NCBI GenBank assembly: GCA_000435675.1
Contig: FR895149.1
Coordinates: forward strand, 19,376 to 37,669
Origin: Eggerthella sp. CAG:298
GTDB taxonomy: Bacteria; Actinomycetota; Coriobacteriia; Coriobacteriales; Eggerthellaceae
Length of the DNA: 18,294 bases
Reading direction: 5' to 3'
Part shown: positions 6,546 to 16,054 of the stretch, one piece after another
How positions within the stretch are numbered: position 1 is the stretch's first letter
Layout of the letters: each line of letters opens with the position of its first letter
The notes under the pieces: model-generated
What the model was told of the DNA's origin: nothing
The model's input: the letters and a program-made list of their open reading frames with translations, nothing else
Databases searched by the model: none
Program-made: the position numbers and the translations under genes

Positions 6546-8702
6546 CTAGTTCCTCCCTTCCGGTTGAGCCGGCCAGGGGGTATCAGGGATCGGCTCATCG
6601 AATAAGGGGTCGTATTCGAACGGATATGGGTCGAGCTTCTGAAGGTCGTTCGGGTCCGCCTTGGTGATCCGCACCGCAAATCCTTTAGATGCGGGAATCA
6701 GACCATCGGAAGCCATGATGGCGGGGCTGAGGTCGTTGGTGATGTCGCTGACCATCAAGCCCTTGTATCCTGATGCGACGAACGCGCCAACGACGGTCGC
6801 CTTCTGTCCGTAGACCTCTCCGATGCGCAAGCGGGGCGTTACGAGGGCTCGGATCTGCAGCTTAGCGCGTTCGCTTTCGACGGTGACATAATCTCCTGTT
6901 TCCACGCCGATACTTGCTGCTTGCTCGGGAGAGAGCTCCAAGAAGCGTTCTGGCTGCAATCCGACGAGCCACGGCATCGTGCGCGTTTGCGCACCGGAGA
7001 GCCAGTGCTCGGTCACATGGTAGGTGGTCATGATCGTGGGATAGTCGTGCTCGCCCACGGGTGCGATGGGATTCTCAACATCGTCGACGATGACCAATCC
7101 AGGATCGCGCGTCTGTTCCCAAAGCTTGTTCTCATAGGGCGATTCGGTGGTTTCGTAGTAGACCGGCATGGGGCCCTCTTTGATGCTGTAGGGCACGAAG
7201 AGCCATGCCTTGCCGTCCGAATGAGCGCCGAAGGGGCAATCGCCCGCAAGCGCCGCATCGCCTGTTGCGCCCGGTTCTGGTTGGTAAGTTGGCGGCTTCT
7301 TCGCATTGCACTGCGGCTTGTCGTAACCTACCCATTGTTCGAGCTGTTCATCCCACCAGATGAGTTTCTTGCGCTCTGACCAAGGCTTGCCTTCTGGATC
7401 GGCGGAGCAGCGGTTGTAGAGGATGCGAGAGTTCTCGGGCCAGCTCACACGATAGTCCGAGAAGATCGATCCGTTATGGACATCTCCTGTCTCCGTGCGA
7501 TTCATCAGGTTCTCGCCTTCGGGGCCGAGGATACCTGAGAGCAGGCGGCATCCGCATACCGTCGAGCCATCGTCTTTGAGCGTGCCAGACCCTTGGCAGA
7601 CCGAGCCGTCATCGATGTTGAATCCGTTCATCTCTCTGACGACCTTCATCATATCCAAGTCGCCTTCGATAGGGGTGAGCTCGAATTCTCGCTCGCTTCT
7701 GGTAGGACCGTTCGCATCGTAATCCCAATAGAGCGCGCGCATGCCCGCATCGCGTTCATCGGTCGTTGCATTCGCTTTTGCTTGCAGTCTCTTGCCCAGT
7801 TGGTAGATGTACCACGAATCCGCATGAGCTGCTCCGGGTGCTTCTTGGATGCGCTCGTGCCATTGCAGTACGCGTTCGGTGTTCGTGACCGAGCCCTCTT
7901 TTTCCAAGCAGGTGCATACCGGTAAGTAGAAGACCTCGGTTTGACATTCATCGGGCGAGGGCCCTTTGGGGTCGGCATACCAGACCGAAGCGCTCTCATT
8001 CTCGAAGAGATCCATCACCACGAGCCATTCGAGATTTCGCATCGCATCGCGGCTCCAGCCCGTGTTGGGGTTGGTCACGGCGATGTTCTGGCCGATCACC
8101 ACCATGCCATCCATACCGCCACGAAGGGCTTTTTCCATGGAGACGGTGAGCGATTCGTTGTCACTGAGCTTCGGGAGCCATTGATAGCCATATTCGTTGT
8201 CTTTGGTGGCGTTCTCACCATAGTAAGCTTTGAGCAAGCTGACCATGTAATTCGGCAGTGATGCCCACGAACCACGTTCGGTCTCCAGCTTCCACATGCC
8301 ATCGCTCGTCTTGTCGAGCGCACCGCTGAAGCCATGGCCATTAGCGAGGTAATCGGCCAAGGTGGCGTTGCCAGGATGTGCTTCTGGTTGAGGAATGTAG
8401 TTCGGCAAGACATTGAACAGCGTGGGGACATCGGTGGCGCCTTGTACGTTGGAATGCCCGCGGAGCGCTAAGATGCCGCCGCCAGGGCGACCGATGTTGC
8501 CGAGCAATAGCTGCAAGATAGCGGCGGTACGGATGATCTGGGAGCCGCTGGAATGCTGCGTGAAGCCGGTCGCATAGCAGAAAGCCGTGGTGCGATCGCG
8601 TCCGGAGTTCCTGCCGATGAGCTCGCCGACCTTCACGATATCTGCTGGGCGGCACCCGCAGATATCGGCCACTACCTCAGGTGTATAGTAGCTGACTGCT
8701 TC
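6546..8702 (-). pseudogene. fdhA: Formate dehydrogenase alpha subunit, C-terminal part (after frame break)
   Basis: This frame continues the molybdopterin-binding domains of the alpha subunit: it resumes at VSYYTPEVVADICG, matching the FdnG-type segment after the LIKK helix, and runs about 715 residues to the TAG at 6546. Family landmarks include GFTQHSSGSQIIRTAA, LLLGNIGRPGGG and LRGHSNVQGATD, QTEVFYLP, RILYNRCSADPEG, and a C-terminal domain with YHVTEHWLSGAQTR and ELSPEQAASIGVETGDYV. Upstream of about 8702 this frame stays open to 8801 but the residues there have no resemblance to the family, so the real join is at 8694-8702. Alone, this piece lacks the iron-sulfur domain and the catalytic Cys and could not work as an enzyme. 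A single missing base would reunite it with the N-terminal part. The stop is 2 bases before the beta-subunit start. Confidence 0.85.
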
Positions 8703-9739
8703 TTGATCAGCTGGAACACGCAGTGCGGGTCTTGGAGGGTAAGATCTTGCTTGGGCTGCCCATAGCTGCCATCGGGATTCATCTCGTATTGATAATCCCA
8801 AGTGGTTCCAGCCTGAGAATACGAATTGGTTTCAGGATCCCATCCATTGAAGAAACCGCGCACATCATCGAACTCAAAACCGGGATCGATGAGCGTAGCT
8901 GCATTTGTATAGTTGATCACGTACTCCTTGAACCAATAATCATGCTCGAGGACGTAATTGATGAGGCCTCCGATGAAAGCGATATCCGCGCCAGGACGCG
9001 TATGAACGTAGTGGTCGCATGCCGCAGAGGTACGCGTGAAACGAGGATCGACATGGATGGTGATCGCACCTTTTCGCTTCGCTTCCATCGGCCAATGGAA
9101 CGCCACGGGATGAGCCTCTCCCATGTTCGATCCCATGATCAGGATGCAGTCGCTATTGATAAGGTCGCGCGGAGGATTGGTGCAGGCACCGAATCCGAAG
9201 GTTGGCGAAAGCGCTGCGACGGTGGTGGAATGGCAATATCGTGCGGAGTTCTCGGTGGGCAAGATGCCCAGACCTCCCGTGAAGAGCTTTCGGATGAGGT
9301 AGCACTCTTCATTATCGAGAGCCGATCCGCCGATGAATCCGATGTTCGTCGCCGCGTTTATCGTGAGGCCGTTCTCGTCCTTTTCGACGAACCCCTTGTT
9401 GCGGGTCTCCCAGATGCGATCGGCTATGGTATCGAGCATCCAATCGATGCTCTTCTCCTCCCATTCGCTCGCACCTGGTGCACGGTAGAGCGCGCGCGTC
9501 TCTCGATAGGGATTGCGGTTCAGCATGAACGTCGACATGCCCTTGGGACATTGACGTCCCGCATTGATGGGGGAGCGCGGATCGCCTTCAACTTCGATGA
9601 GCTCTTTGTCCTTATAGAAGGCCAGCTGCGAACAGCCTACTGCGCAGAATTGGCATACGGTAGTGCCGCGTTTCGCTTCGCGCAACCGCGTGCACTTATG
9701 AACCGTACGATCGCTCAGAACGTCATTCACGTGAGCCAT
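8672..9739 (-). pseudogene. fdhA: Formate dehydrogenase alpha subunit, N-terminal part (before frame break)
   Basis: This part encodes the N-terminal [4Fe-4S] domain and the first molybdopterin domain. Cys29, Cys32, Cys36 (CQFCAVGC) and Cys64 (GRQCPKG) bind the cluster. Cys169-His170 in SARYCHSTTVAALSPTFG stand where selenocysteine-His is found in E. coli FdnG, so this is the Cys form. VDPRFTRTSA and GADIAFIGGLINY follow, as in formate dehydrogenases N/O. The frame then leaves the family after QLIKK and ends at a TAG (8672-8674). The ATG at 9739 has AAAGGA seven bases upstream; a TTG at 9745 is less well placed. No twin-arginine signal exists, and a stop codon about 50 bases upstream rules out a longer N-terminus, so the enzyme should face the cytoplasm. 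With the C-terminal part the total would be about 1,065 residues, close to FdnG (1,015). Confidence 0.87.
8694..8702 (-). other. Frame break in the formate dehydrogenase alpha gene
   Basis: Up to AAG AAG (8704-8699) the upstream frame matches the family; from GTC AGC TAC (8696-8688) the downstream frame does. E. coli FdnG has LMKQHYSRYTPE here, and the two frames give LIKK then VSYYTPE, so one codon of the expected gap has only two bases. One deleted base explains everything. The site has no canonical slippery heptamer, so a programmed -1 shift is unlikely. Confidence 0.8.
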
Positions 9740-9764
9740 GGTCAAGTCCTTTCCTTCCTTAAAC

Positions 9765-9801
9765 GGTGGACTGCTTGGGTGTTCATGCTAAGCAGTCCAC
9801 C
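9765..9801. promoter_or_regulatory. Perfect 12-bp inverted repeat (hairpin) between narI and the formate dehydrogenase genes
   Basis: GGTGGACTGCTT at 9765-9776 and AAGCAGTCCACC at 9790-9801 are perfectly complementary with a 13-base loop. In minus-strand RNA the stem begins 42 bases after the narI stop and ends 25 bases before the formate dehydrogenase start. Only GTTT follows the stem, so it is a poor intrinsic terminator. It may be a partial terminator, an mRNA processing or stability element, or an operator. A second smaller dyad (GCAGGAA / TTCCTGC, 9811-9838) lies beside it. Confidence 0.65.
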
Positions 9802-9842
9802 AGCAAAGCTGCAGGAAGATCACCGAAGCGATTCCTGCCCGA

Positions 9843-10622
9843 TCATTCCAGTTCTCGTTCTCCAGCGCGCACCGGGCGATCGACGGGTCGATCGCTTCCC
9901 ATGGGGGCGCCATTCATGCGCATCTTCTGCATGTTCCTCATAAGATAGATCGGCGATGCATATCCGCTCCAGATATGTATCAGCCTGGTGAACGGAACGA
10001 TGAGGAAGACGCAAAGCCCGATGAAGATATGGATCTTCTGCGGGGTGGCTGCATCGATCAGGTGCGTGTAGGCATCAGGCTGGAGCGTGACCAAGGCGAT
10101 GGCCCAGTTCACGAAATCCAAGAGGCCTTCGCCTGATTTGTCGTAGAGCGCTGCGTTGACAACACTCGTTGCGCCCATGATGAGCACTGCGCCAACCACT
10201 ACCAAAACGAGCCAATCGCTCGGACGCGAGGTCTTGCGAATGCGTGGGTTGGTGATGCGTCGGTGGATCATCAGCGTGATGCCGATGAGGCAGAGCACTG
10301 CGCAGGCACCGCCTGCGATGATCTCGAGTACTTGGGTCATTTGCGGCGTGATGCCAATATCCAGAAGGAATTGCTTGGGTACGAACAGCCCGAAGAGGTG
10401 TCCGAAGAGCAGTCCGATAACGCCGACGTGGAAGAATCGCGCGCCCCAGTTGATCTCTTTCTTACCGCCCAGAAGCTCCGAGCTCTGGCTTTTCACCGTG
10501 TAGGGGTGCGTGAGGAAGCGGATGAAGCTTCCCACCAGCCAAACCGTGATGACCACATAGGGAAATACCTGATAAACAATGAAATAGAGAAGGTGTGTAA
10601 GATCCGTATCCATAGTCATCAC
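9843..10622 (-). CDS. narI: Respiratory nitrate reductase gamma subunit, cytochrome b
   Basis: NarI anchors the nitrate reductase in the membrane and oxidises quinol, passing electrons through two b haems to NarH. This 259-residue protein has five hydrophobic segments. His65 and His75 (FFHVGVIGLLFGH) and His198 and His216 (KIHIFIGL, RLIHIWSGY) sit with spacings of 10 and 18, the same as the haem ligands His56/66 and His187/205 of E. coli NarI. PYTVKSQSSELLG is another family hallmark. The C-terminus is longer than in E. coli (225 residues) and polar. It overlaps the narH stop: GTG at 10622 overlaps by 4 bases, ATG at 10619 by 1; AAGGA spacing slightly favours the GTG. narJ, which normally lies between narH and narI, is absent here. 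Confidence 0.95.
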   Translation of the reverse strand: MMTMDTDLTHLLYFIVYQVFPYVVITVWLVGSFIRFLTHPYTVKSQSSELLGGKKEINWGARFFHVGVIGLLFGHLFGLFVPKQFLLDIGITPQMTQVLEIIAGGACAVLCLIGITLMIHRRITNPRIRKTSRPSDWLVLVVVGAVLIMGATSVVNAALYDKSGEGLLDFVNWAIALVTLQPDAYTHLIDAATPQKIHIFIGLCVFLIVPFTRLIHIWSGYASPIYLMRNMQKMRMNGAPMGSDRPVDRPVRAGERELE

Positions 10623-12217
10623 TTCTGCTTCCTTGGCTTGGCAGCTACTTCATAATCCTTGAACGTAGGTGCGATCTTCCTATCCATCGGGCCTCCGAAG
10701 ATCTTCGATGCGCGATACCGCTGATCCCGACCGCCGCCCATGTTCATGCCTTGTTCACCTTGCTTGAGAACGCTCGCCTCGTGGTCGCGGTTAGCGGTGG
10801 GTATCACGAAGCGATCCTCGTAGTTCGCGATGGCAAGCAATGAATGCATCTCGCACACGTCTTCAGGCGTAAGACCGAGCGCGCGAAGCTCGTCGATCTC
10901 GGGAGCTTCTTTGATAGCTTCGAGTGGCAATTCACTCTTCAGGTACTGATCGAGCCCTGCAGAATCGCTGTAGTGCCTTACGATGGAGCGCATGAGCAGT
11001 AAGCGCGATAGAGCATCTTGGACGACCTGGGTGTTTCCGCCAGCAAGGAGGTTGGCGAGATACTGGATCGGTATCCTCAAGTCCCCTGCTTTTGGCAACA
11101 TGCCATCCATTGAGAGCTTGCCTGCATCGATGGCGTTCGCGATCGGGGACAAGGGGGGAACGTACCAGACCATCGGAAGCGTGCGGTATTCGGGATGCAT
11201 CGGGAAGGCGAGCCCCCATTCGATGAGCTTGCGCACGGGCGACTTCTGCGCTGCCGTGATCCATTCATCCGAGATTCCTTCAGCGCGTGCTCCTTCGATA
11301 ACGTCAAGGTTGAACGGATCGAGGAAAACGCTGCGCTGCGCTTCGTAGAGATCGGCCTCGTTCTCGGTGCTCGCAAGCTCTTTTATCTTATCGGCATCGT
11401 AGAGGACGACCCCAACATAGCGAATGCGTCCCGTGCATGATTCGGAGCATACGGTCGGGCATCCGCTCTCGATACGGGGATAGCAGAAGATGCATTTCTC
11501 TGCTTTTCCGCTCGACCAGTTGTAGTAGACCTTCTTGTACGGGCAACCGGTCATGCACATGCGCCAGCCACGGCATTTATCCTGATCGACCAAGACGATG
11601 CCGTCCTCTTCGCGCTTGTATATGGAGCCTGATGGGCAGCTTGCTACGCATCCGGGATTCAGGCAATGGTTGCAAAGGCGCGGGAGGTAGAACATGAACG
11701 TATTCGCGTATTGCGCGTAGATCTCGCGCTGGACGCCCTTGAGGTTGATGTCCTCTACCGCTTCAACATCTACGCCACCCAGATCGTCTTCCCAGGCAGC
11801 GCTCCCTTCGATCTTGTCCATCACCTCGCCCGTTATGTAGCTGACTGGCTGGGCGGTAGGCGCCGTTTTCATGAGAGGGGCCTTTTGCAGCTTCTGGTAA
11901 TCGAAGGTATAAGGTTCGTAGTATTCGTCGATGGTCGGCAACAGTCCATTGCTGAAGATGCCGGCTAGAAGCCACGAGCGGGGCCCGCGCTTCAGCTGCA
12001 GCTTTCCGTTCTTGACCTGCCAGCCACCCTTCCATCTGTCCTGATTTTCCCATTGCTTCGGGTAACCGGTGCTCGGCTTCGTCTCGACATTGTTGAACCA
12101 GACGTATTCCATGCCTGGTCGATTCGTCCATACATTCTTACAGGTGACCGAACAGGTATGGCACCCGATGCACTTATCGAGGTTCAAGACCATCGTAACT
12201 TGAGCGCGTATCTTCAT
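10619..12217 (-). CDS. narH: Respiratory nitrate reductase beta subunit, iron-sulfur
   Basis: NarH relays electrons from NarI to NarG on the cytoplasmic face. The 532-residue protein aligns by eye along the length of E. coli NarH (512). Cysteine sets are Cys16/19/22/26 (CIGCHTCSVTC), Cys182/185/190/194, Cys215/221/225 and Cys242/245/257/261. In the third set, Trp218 in CRGWRMC replaces one Cys, the known mark of the [3Fe-4S] cluster of this family. The segment HPEYRTLPMVWYVPPLSP is also typical. The ATG at 12217 is preceded by AAGGAGG about 11 bases upstream, and narG ends 28 bases before it. The C-terminal 40 residues differ from E. coli and end in a basic tail. Confidence 0.96.
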   Translation of the reverse strand: MKIRAQVTMVLNLDKCIGCHTCSVTCKNVWTNRPGMEYVWFNNVETKPSTGYPKQWENQDRWKGGWQVKNGKLQLKRGPRSWLLAGIFSNGLLPTIDEYYEPYTFDYQKLQKAPLMKTAPTAQPVSYITGEVMDKIEGSAAWEDDLGGVDVEAVEDINLKGVQREIYAQYANTFMFYLPRLCNHCLNPGCVASCPSGSIYKREEDGIVLVDQDKCRGWRMCMTGCPYKKVYYNWSSGKAEKCIFCYPRIESGCPTVCSESCTGRIRYVGVVLYDADKIKELASTENEADLYEAQRSVFLDPFNLDVIEGARAEGISDEWITAAQKSPVRKLIEWGLAFPMHPEYRTLPMVWYVPPLSPIANAIDAGKLSMDGMLPKAGDLRIPIQYLANLLAGGNTQVVQDALSRLLLMRSIVRHYSDSAGLDQYLKSELPLEAIKEAPEIDELRALGLTPEDVCEMHSLLAIANYEDRFVIPTANRDHEASVLKQGEQGMNMGGGRDQRYRASKIFGGPMDRKIAPTFKDYEVAAKPRKQK

Positions 12218-12245
12218 AGTAGCGTCTTCCTCCTTGTGCCTCGGG

Positions 12246-15200
12246 TTAGCAGTCTTTCGCGACGACGCGCTTGGTCAGAATATCGGCTTCTGTCTCAGCT
12301 TCTTCATCGAGCCACTCAACAGAGTCGAGCTTATGGAGCCAGATGAAATCGTCGCGATTCGGGCAAATGGTCCCATAGTAGTTCAGGTGGAACGAGAGCT
12401 GCGCATAGCCGCCGATCATGTGCGTTGGATTGATCACGACGCGGGTCGGAGAATTATGGTCGCCACCGCGAATACCCGTGACCTTCGAAGCTGGCGTGTT
12501 CATGATCTTCTCGGTTGCATGCTGCAGGATCGAGAGACCTTCTGGCATGCGCGAGGTGAGGATGGCGCGCGCCACCATCGCACCATTGGCATTCCAGAAT
12601 TCGACCCAATCGTTGTCTTCGATACCGGCAGCTTTCGCATCCTTATCGTTGAGCCAGATGGTGGGGCCTCCTCGCGAGAGGGAAAGCATGCGTTCGTTGT
12701 CGTAATAGGTCGAATGGATGCCCCATTTCTGGTGGACCGTGGTGAAGTTGAGCATGATGGTAGGATGGCCATTATCGGCAGCATGCTGATAGCCAGCCAA
12801 TGCTCGTTGGTCTGCGGGCGGTCGGTATTGAGGGAATTCCTGGCCGAAGGCGCGCATCCATTCGTGATCTTGGTAGAAATGCTGCCTGCCAGTGAGCGTT
12901 CGCCACGGAAGGTTCAGATTGATGTTCTGCCAGAACGCGATATAGGGGATCTCGTCGTTTTCGGTTCCGGACCAATCGGGCGCCGTGAAGGTCTTGCGCG
13001 ATTGGATCTGAAGGTCGAAGAAGGTGAGCTTATCGCCCCGATGCTCTTCAGAGAGCTGCTTGCAAGGAACACCGCTTTGCTTCTCGACGAAATCCCAGCT
13101 GTTGTAGGCGAGAGTGCCATTGGTCTCGGGCGAGACGCGCATGATCATATTGGCTGCCGCGATATCGGAATCCATCTTCGGACGACCTTGGGCAACGCCT
13201 TCCTTCATCGTGCCGTTCAATTCGGCCAGTTCCTCGATCTCCTGATCGAGACCCCATTTGATGCCACGATTGCCGCCGCCGTTCTCTGAGAGGCGTGGGC
13301 CTACTGAGCAGTACATATCGTGGATGTTGGCGTAATTGCGCTCCACTTCAACGATATGCGGGGCGGTCTTGCCAGGGATCAGGTCGCATTCGCCTTCGTA
13401 CCAGCGCTTCACCTCGAGCGGTTGTCCCAGCTCGGATGCCGTATCATGACCGAGCGGCGTGAGCAGCACATCCTTAACGGCGCCGAAGCGTTCGGGATAG
13501 GCACCGCCGAGCTGCGAGATGCGTTTGGCGAGCAGCTCGAAGATCTCCCAATCGCTCTTTGCTTCCCACGGGCATGAAACAGCCTTTACAAAGGGATGGA
13601 TGAAGCTATGCATATCGGTGGTGTTGATGTCGTTCTTCTCGTAGAAGGTAGCCGCGGGAAGCACGATATCGGAGTAGAGGCTTGTGGTTGACATGCGGAA
13701 ATCAAGGTTGACCAGAAGGTCGAGCTTGCCAACGGGCGCTTCTCTCCATTTCACGAGTTCGGGTTTGAGATCTTCCTCTTCGGCAGTGAGCTCTTCACCG
13801 ACGATGCCATCTTGAGCGCCCATGAGATGCTTGAGGAAATATTCTTGGCCTTTGCCGGAAGACCCCAAGATGTTCGAGCGCCAAACGAAGAGGTTTCGCG
13901 GCCAGTTGAATGGCTCATCGAGATCTTCGAGGCTGAAATGGATCTTGCCGCTCTTAAGGGCATCGACCAGGTATTCTTGCGTGTCTTGGCCGTTCTTCTT
14001 CGCTTCTTCGGCGATCTTGATGGGATTGACATCGAGCTCGGGTGCTGTTGGCAGCCAGCCCATCTTCGAGCTTTGAAGATTGTAATCAAGGTACGTGCCG
14101 CTGAAGCGTTTCGGGTCAGCAAGAGGGGAGCGCATGTAGGAAAGCGGCATACGCTCATAGCGCCACTGATCGGCATGCTCATAGAAGTAGCTTGTTGCGT
14201 TCATCTGGCGTGAGGCAGGGACCCAGTCCTGTGCGAATGAGAATTCTGCCCATCCGGCTTCGGGGCGGATCTTCTCCTGCCCGACGTAATGGCACCAACC
14301 GCCTCCAGGAACACCTACCGTTCCGCAAAGCATGAGGATGTTCATGATGCCACGATAGGCATTGTCGGTTTGATACCACTGATTGAGTCCAGCGCCCATG
14401 AGCACGCATGCTCTTCCCTTGGTGGTAGAGGCTGCAGTTGCGAATTCTCGCGAGAGACGTATCACGTCTTCAGCGCGTACGCCGGTTATGTCTTGCTGCC
14501 AACGAGGCGTGAACGGAACGTTATCCATCTCGCCCTTGGCCACCTGACCGCCAATACCGCGGTCAATGCCCAAGAACGCGCCAAAGAGATCGAAGACCGT
14601 TGTGACAAGGGCTTCTCCTTCAGCTGTCTTGATACGCTTCACGGGCACTGCGCGCTCGAGCACGGGGCCATCGTCGGTGTTGCCAGGGAACAGCGGGATG
14701 CTCTCATCGCCGAAATAGGGGACGTTCAGCGCAACCACTTCGTCTGAGGAATCGATGAAGCTCAAGCGAGGATGGATGTCCTTGCCGGTCTCTCCATCGA
14801 TCTCGAGGGTGTTCCATTTGCCCTCATCGCCGTTCGCTTCCTGCTCCCATCGGTAGCCGATCGAGCCTTGCGGCACGGCAGGGGCATCGCTCGTCTCATC
14901 CCATACGACCGTCTTCCACTGGCTATTGCCCGCCTTGGCGTAGGCTTCAAGATCGCTCGCGCGCAGCGTGCGCCCTGCCACATAGGCATCTTTGCCCGCG
15001 CGCTTATCGAGGCAGACCAGCATGGGAAGGTCGGTGAACTTCCGTACGTAATCAGTGAAGTAAGGATCGGGGTTGTCCAGGTGGAATTCCTTGAAGATAA
15101 CGAAGTTCATCGCGAGAGCCAGAGCAGCATCGGTGCCTTGCTTGGGATGCAGCCACCAGTCTGCGTCTTTCGTGCTCTCGCAGTAATCGGGACAGATATT

Positions 15201-16034
15201 GACGAGCTTCGTGCCGTTATAGCGCGCCTCGATCATGAAGTGAGCATCGGGCGTTCGTGTCATGGAGATGTTCGTGCCCCAGCAGAGGATGTAGTTGGAG
15301 TAGTACCATGCTTCCGACTCGGGCACGTCCGTTTGCTCTCCGAAGGTTTGAGGTGACGAAGGTGGAAGGTCGCAATACCAGTCATAGAACGAAAGGGGCG
15401 TTGCGCCGATGAGCGACAGATAGCGAACGCCAGCGCCATAGGAGACCATGGAATAGCCGGGGATCGGCGAGAAGCCCGCGATGCGATCGGGACCATATTT
15501 CTCGATCGTGTAGAGGTTGGCAGCCGCTATGATCTCGGTGGCTTCATCCCAGCTCGTGCGAACCAGATCGCCAAGGCCACGCACTTTCACGTAGCTCTCG
15601 CGCGTCTGGGGGTTTTCAACGATGCGCTTCCATGCTTCGAGGGGCTCATGATGAGCGCGCTCTTTGCGCCATGCATCGCGAAGTTGAGCGCGGATGAGAG
15701 GATGCTTGACGCGTGCTGCGCTGTAGAGGTACCACGAATACCCTGCGCCACGGGGGCACCCGCGCGGTTCGTGATTCGGAACGCCGCAAGGGGTAGGAGG
15801 GTAGTCCGTTTGCTGAGTCTCCCACGTGACGATACCGTCCTTCACGTAGATCTTCCAGCTACATGATCCGGTACAGTTGACACCATGCGTAGAGCGCACG
15901 ATCTTGTCGTGCGCCCAACGATCACGATAGGCATCTTCCCAGTTGCGGTTCTCGTCGGTGACTTCGCCCCACCCGTCGGCGTAGCTCCCAACGCGCTTCT
16001 TGAAGAACAGCGAACCTTCGGTGAATTTCGACAT
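12246..16034 (-). CDS. narG: Respiratory nitrate reductase alpha subunit, molybdenum catalytic
   Basis: NarG reduces nitrate to nitrite at a Mo-bis-MGD centre in the cytoplasm. This 1,262-residue protein is similar to E. coli NarG (1,247) along its whole length. His50, Cys54, Cys58 and Cys93 (HGVNCTGSC, RGCPRGA) bind the FS0 [4Fe-4S] cluster, and Asp222 in SFYDWYCDLPPSSPQT is the Mo ligand; all five have the same numbers as in E. coli. Other hallmarks are GEQTDVPES, HPKQGTDAALALAMN, YRGIMNILMLCGTVGVPGGG and PTHMIGGYAQLS. No twin-arginine export signal is present, as expected for the membrane-bound cytoplasmic-facing type. The ATG at 16034 is preceded by AGGGG and, 20 bases upstream, by a GC-rich hairpin. 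The gene is intact and lies 95 bases after the narK stop. Confidence 0.97.
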   Translation of the reverse strand: MSKFTEGSLFFKKRVGSYADGWGEVTDENRNWEDAYRDRWAHDKIVRSTHGVNCTGSCSWKIYVKDGIVTWETQQTDYPPTPCGVPNHEPRGCPRGAGYSWYLYSAARVKHPLIRAQLRDAWRKERAHHEPLEAWKRIVENPQTRESYVKVRGLGDLVRTSWDEATEIIAAANLYTIEKYGPDRIAGFSPIPGYSMVSYGAGVRYLSLIGATPLSFYDWYCDLPPSSPQTFGEQTDVPESEAWYYSNYILCWGTNISMTRTPDAHFMIEARYNGTKLVNICPDYCESTKDADWWLHPKQGTDAALALAMNFVIFKEFHLDNPDPYFTDYVRKFTDLPMLVCLDKRAGKDAYVAGRTLRASDLEAYAKAGNSQWKTVVWDETSDAPAVPQGSIGYRWEQEANGDEGKWNTLEIDGETGKDIHPRLSFIDSSDEVVALNVPYFGDESIPLFPGNTDDGPVLERAVPVKRIKTAEGEALVTTVFDLFGAFLGIDRGIGGQVAKGEMDNVPFTPRWQQDITGVRAEDVIRLSREFATAASTTKGRACVLMGAGLNQWYQTDNAYRGIMNILMLCGTVGVPGGGWCHYVGQEKIRPEAGWAEFSFAQDWVPASRQMNATSYFYEHADQWRYERMPLSYMRSPLADPKRFSGTYLDYNLQSSKMGWLPTAPELDVNPIKIAEEAKKNGQDTQEYLVDALKSGKIHFSLEDLDEPFNWPRNLFVWRSNILGSSGKGQEYFLKHLMGAQDGIVGEELTAEEEDLKPELVKWREAPVGKLDLLVNLDFRMSTTSLYSDIVLPAATFYEKNDINTTDMHSFIHPFVKAVSCPWEAKSDWEIFELLAKRISQLGGAYPERFGAVKDVLLTPLGHDTASELGQPLEVKRWYEGECDLIPGKTAPHIVEVERNYANIHDMYCSVGPRLSENGGGNRGIKWGLDQEIEELAELNGTMKEGVAQGRPKMDSDIAAANMIMRVSPETNGTLAYNSWDFVEKQSGVPCKQLSEEHRGDKLTFFDLQIQSRKTFTAPDWSGTENDEIPYIAFWQNINLNLPWRTLTGRQHFYQDHEWMRAFGQEFPQYRPPADQRALAGYQHAADNGHPTIMLNFTTVHQKWGIHSTYYDNERMLSLSRGGPTIWLNDKDAKAAGIEDNDWVEFWNANGAMVARAILTSRMPEGLSILQHATEKIMNTPASKVTGIRGGDHNSPTRVVINPTHMIGGYAQLSFHLNYYGTICPNRDDFIWLHKLDSVEWLDEEAETEADILTKRVVAKDC

Positions 16035-16054
16035 ATGAACCCCTATTCATCATG

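Noticed and set aside
8694..8702. Programmed -1 ribosomal frameshift
   Set aside because: The local sequence AAGAAGCAG is not a canonical slippery heptamer, no strong downstream stem or upstream stimulator was seen, and the family is not known for recoding here.
8672..9739. Selenocysteine-encoding formate dehydrogenase
   Set aside because: The usual Sec position holds a Cys codon (residue 169, RYCHSTTV), and the break in the gene is a change of frame with a TAG end, not an in-frame TGA.
12234..13289. 351-codon plus-strand open frame opposite narG
   Set aside because: It is antisense to the highly conserved narG sequence and its protein matches nothing; codon bias in GC-rich genes commonly opens such frames. 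The same reasoning removes long frames at 8723-9943 and 16052-17020.
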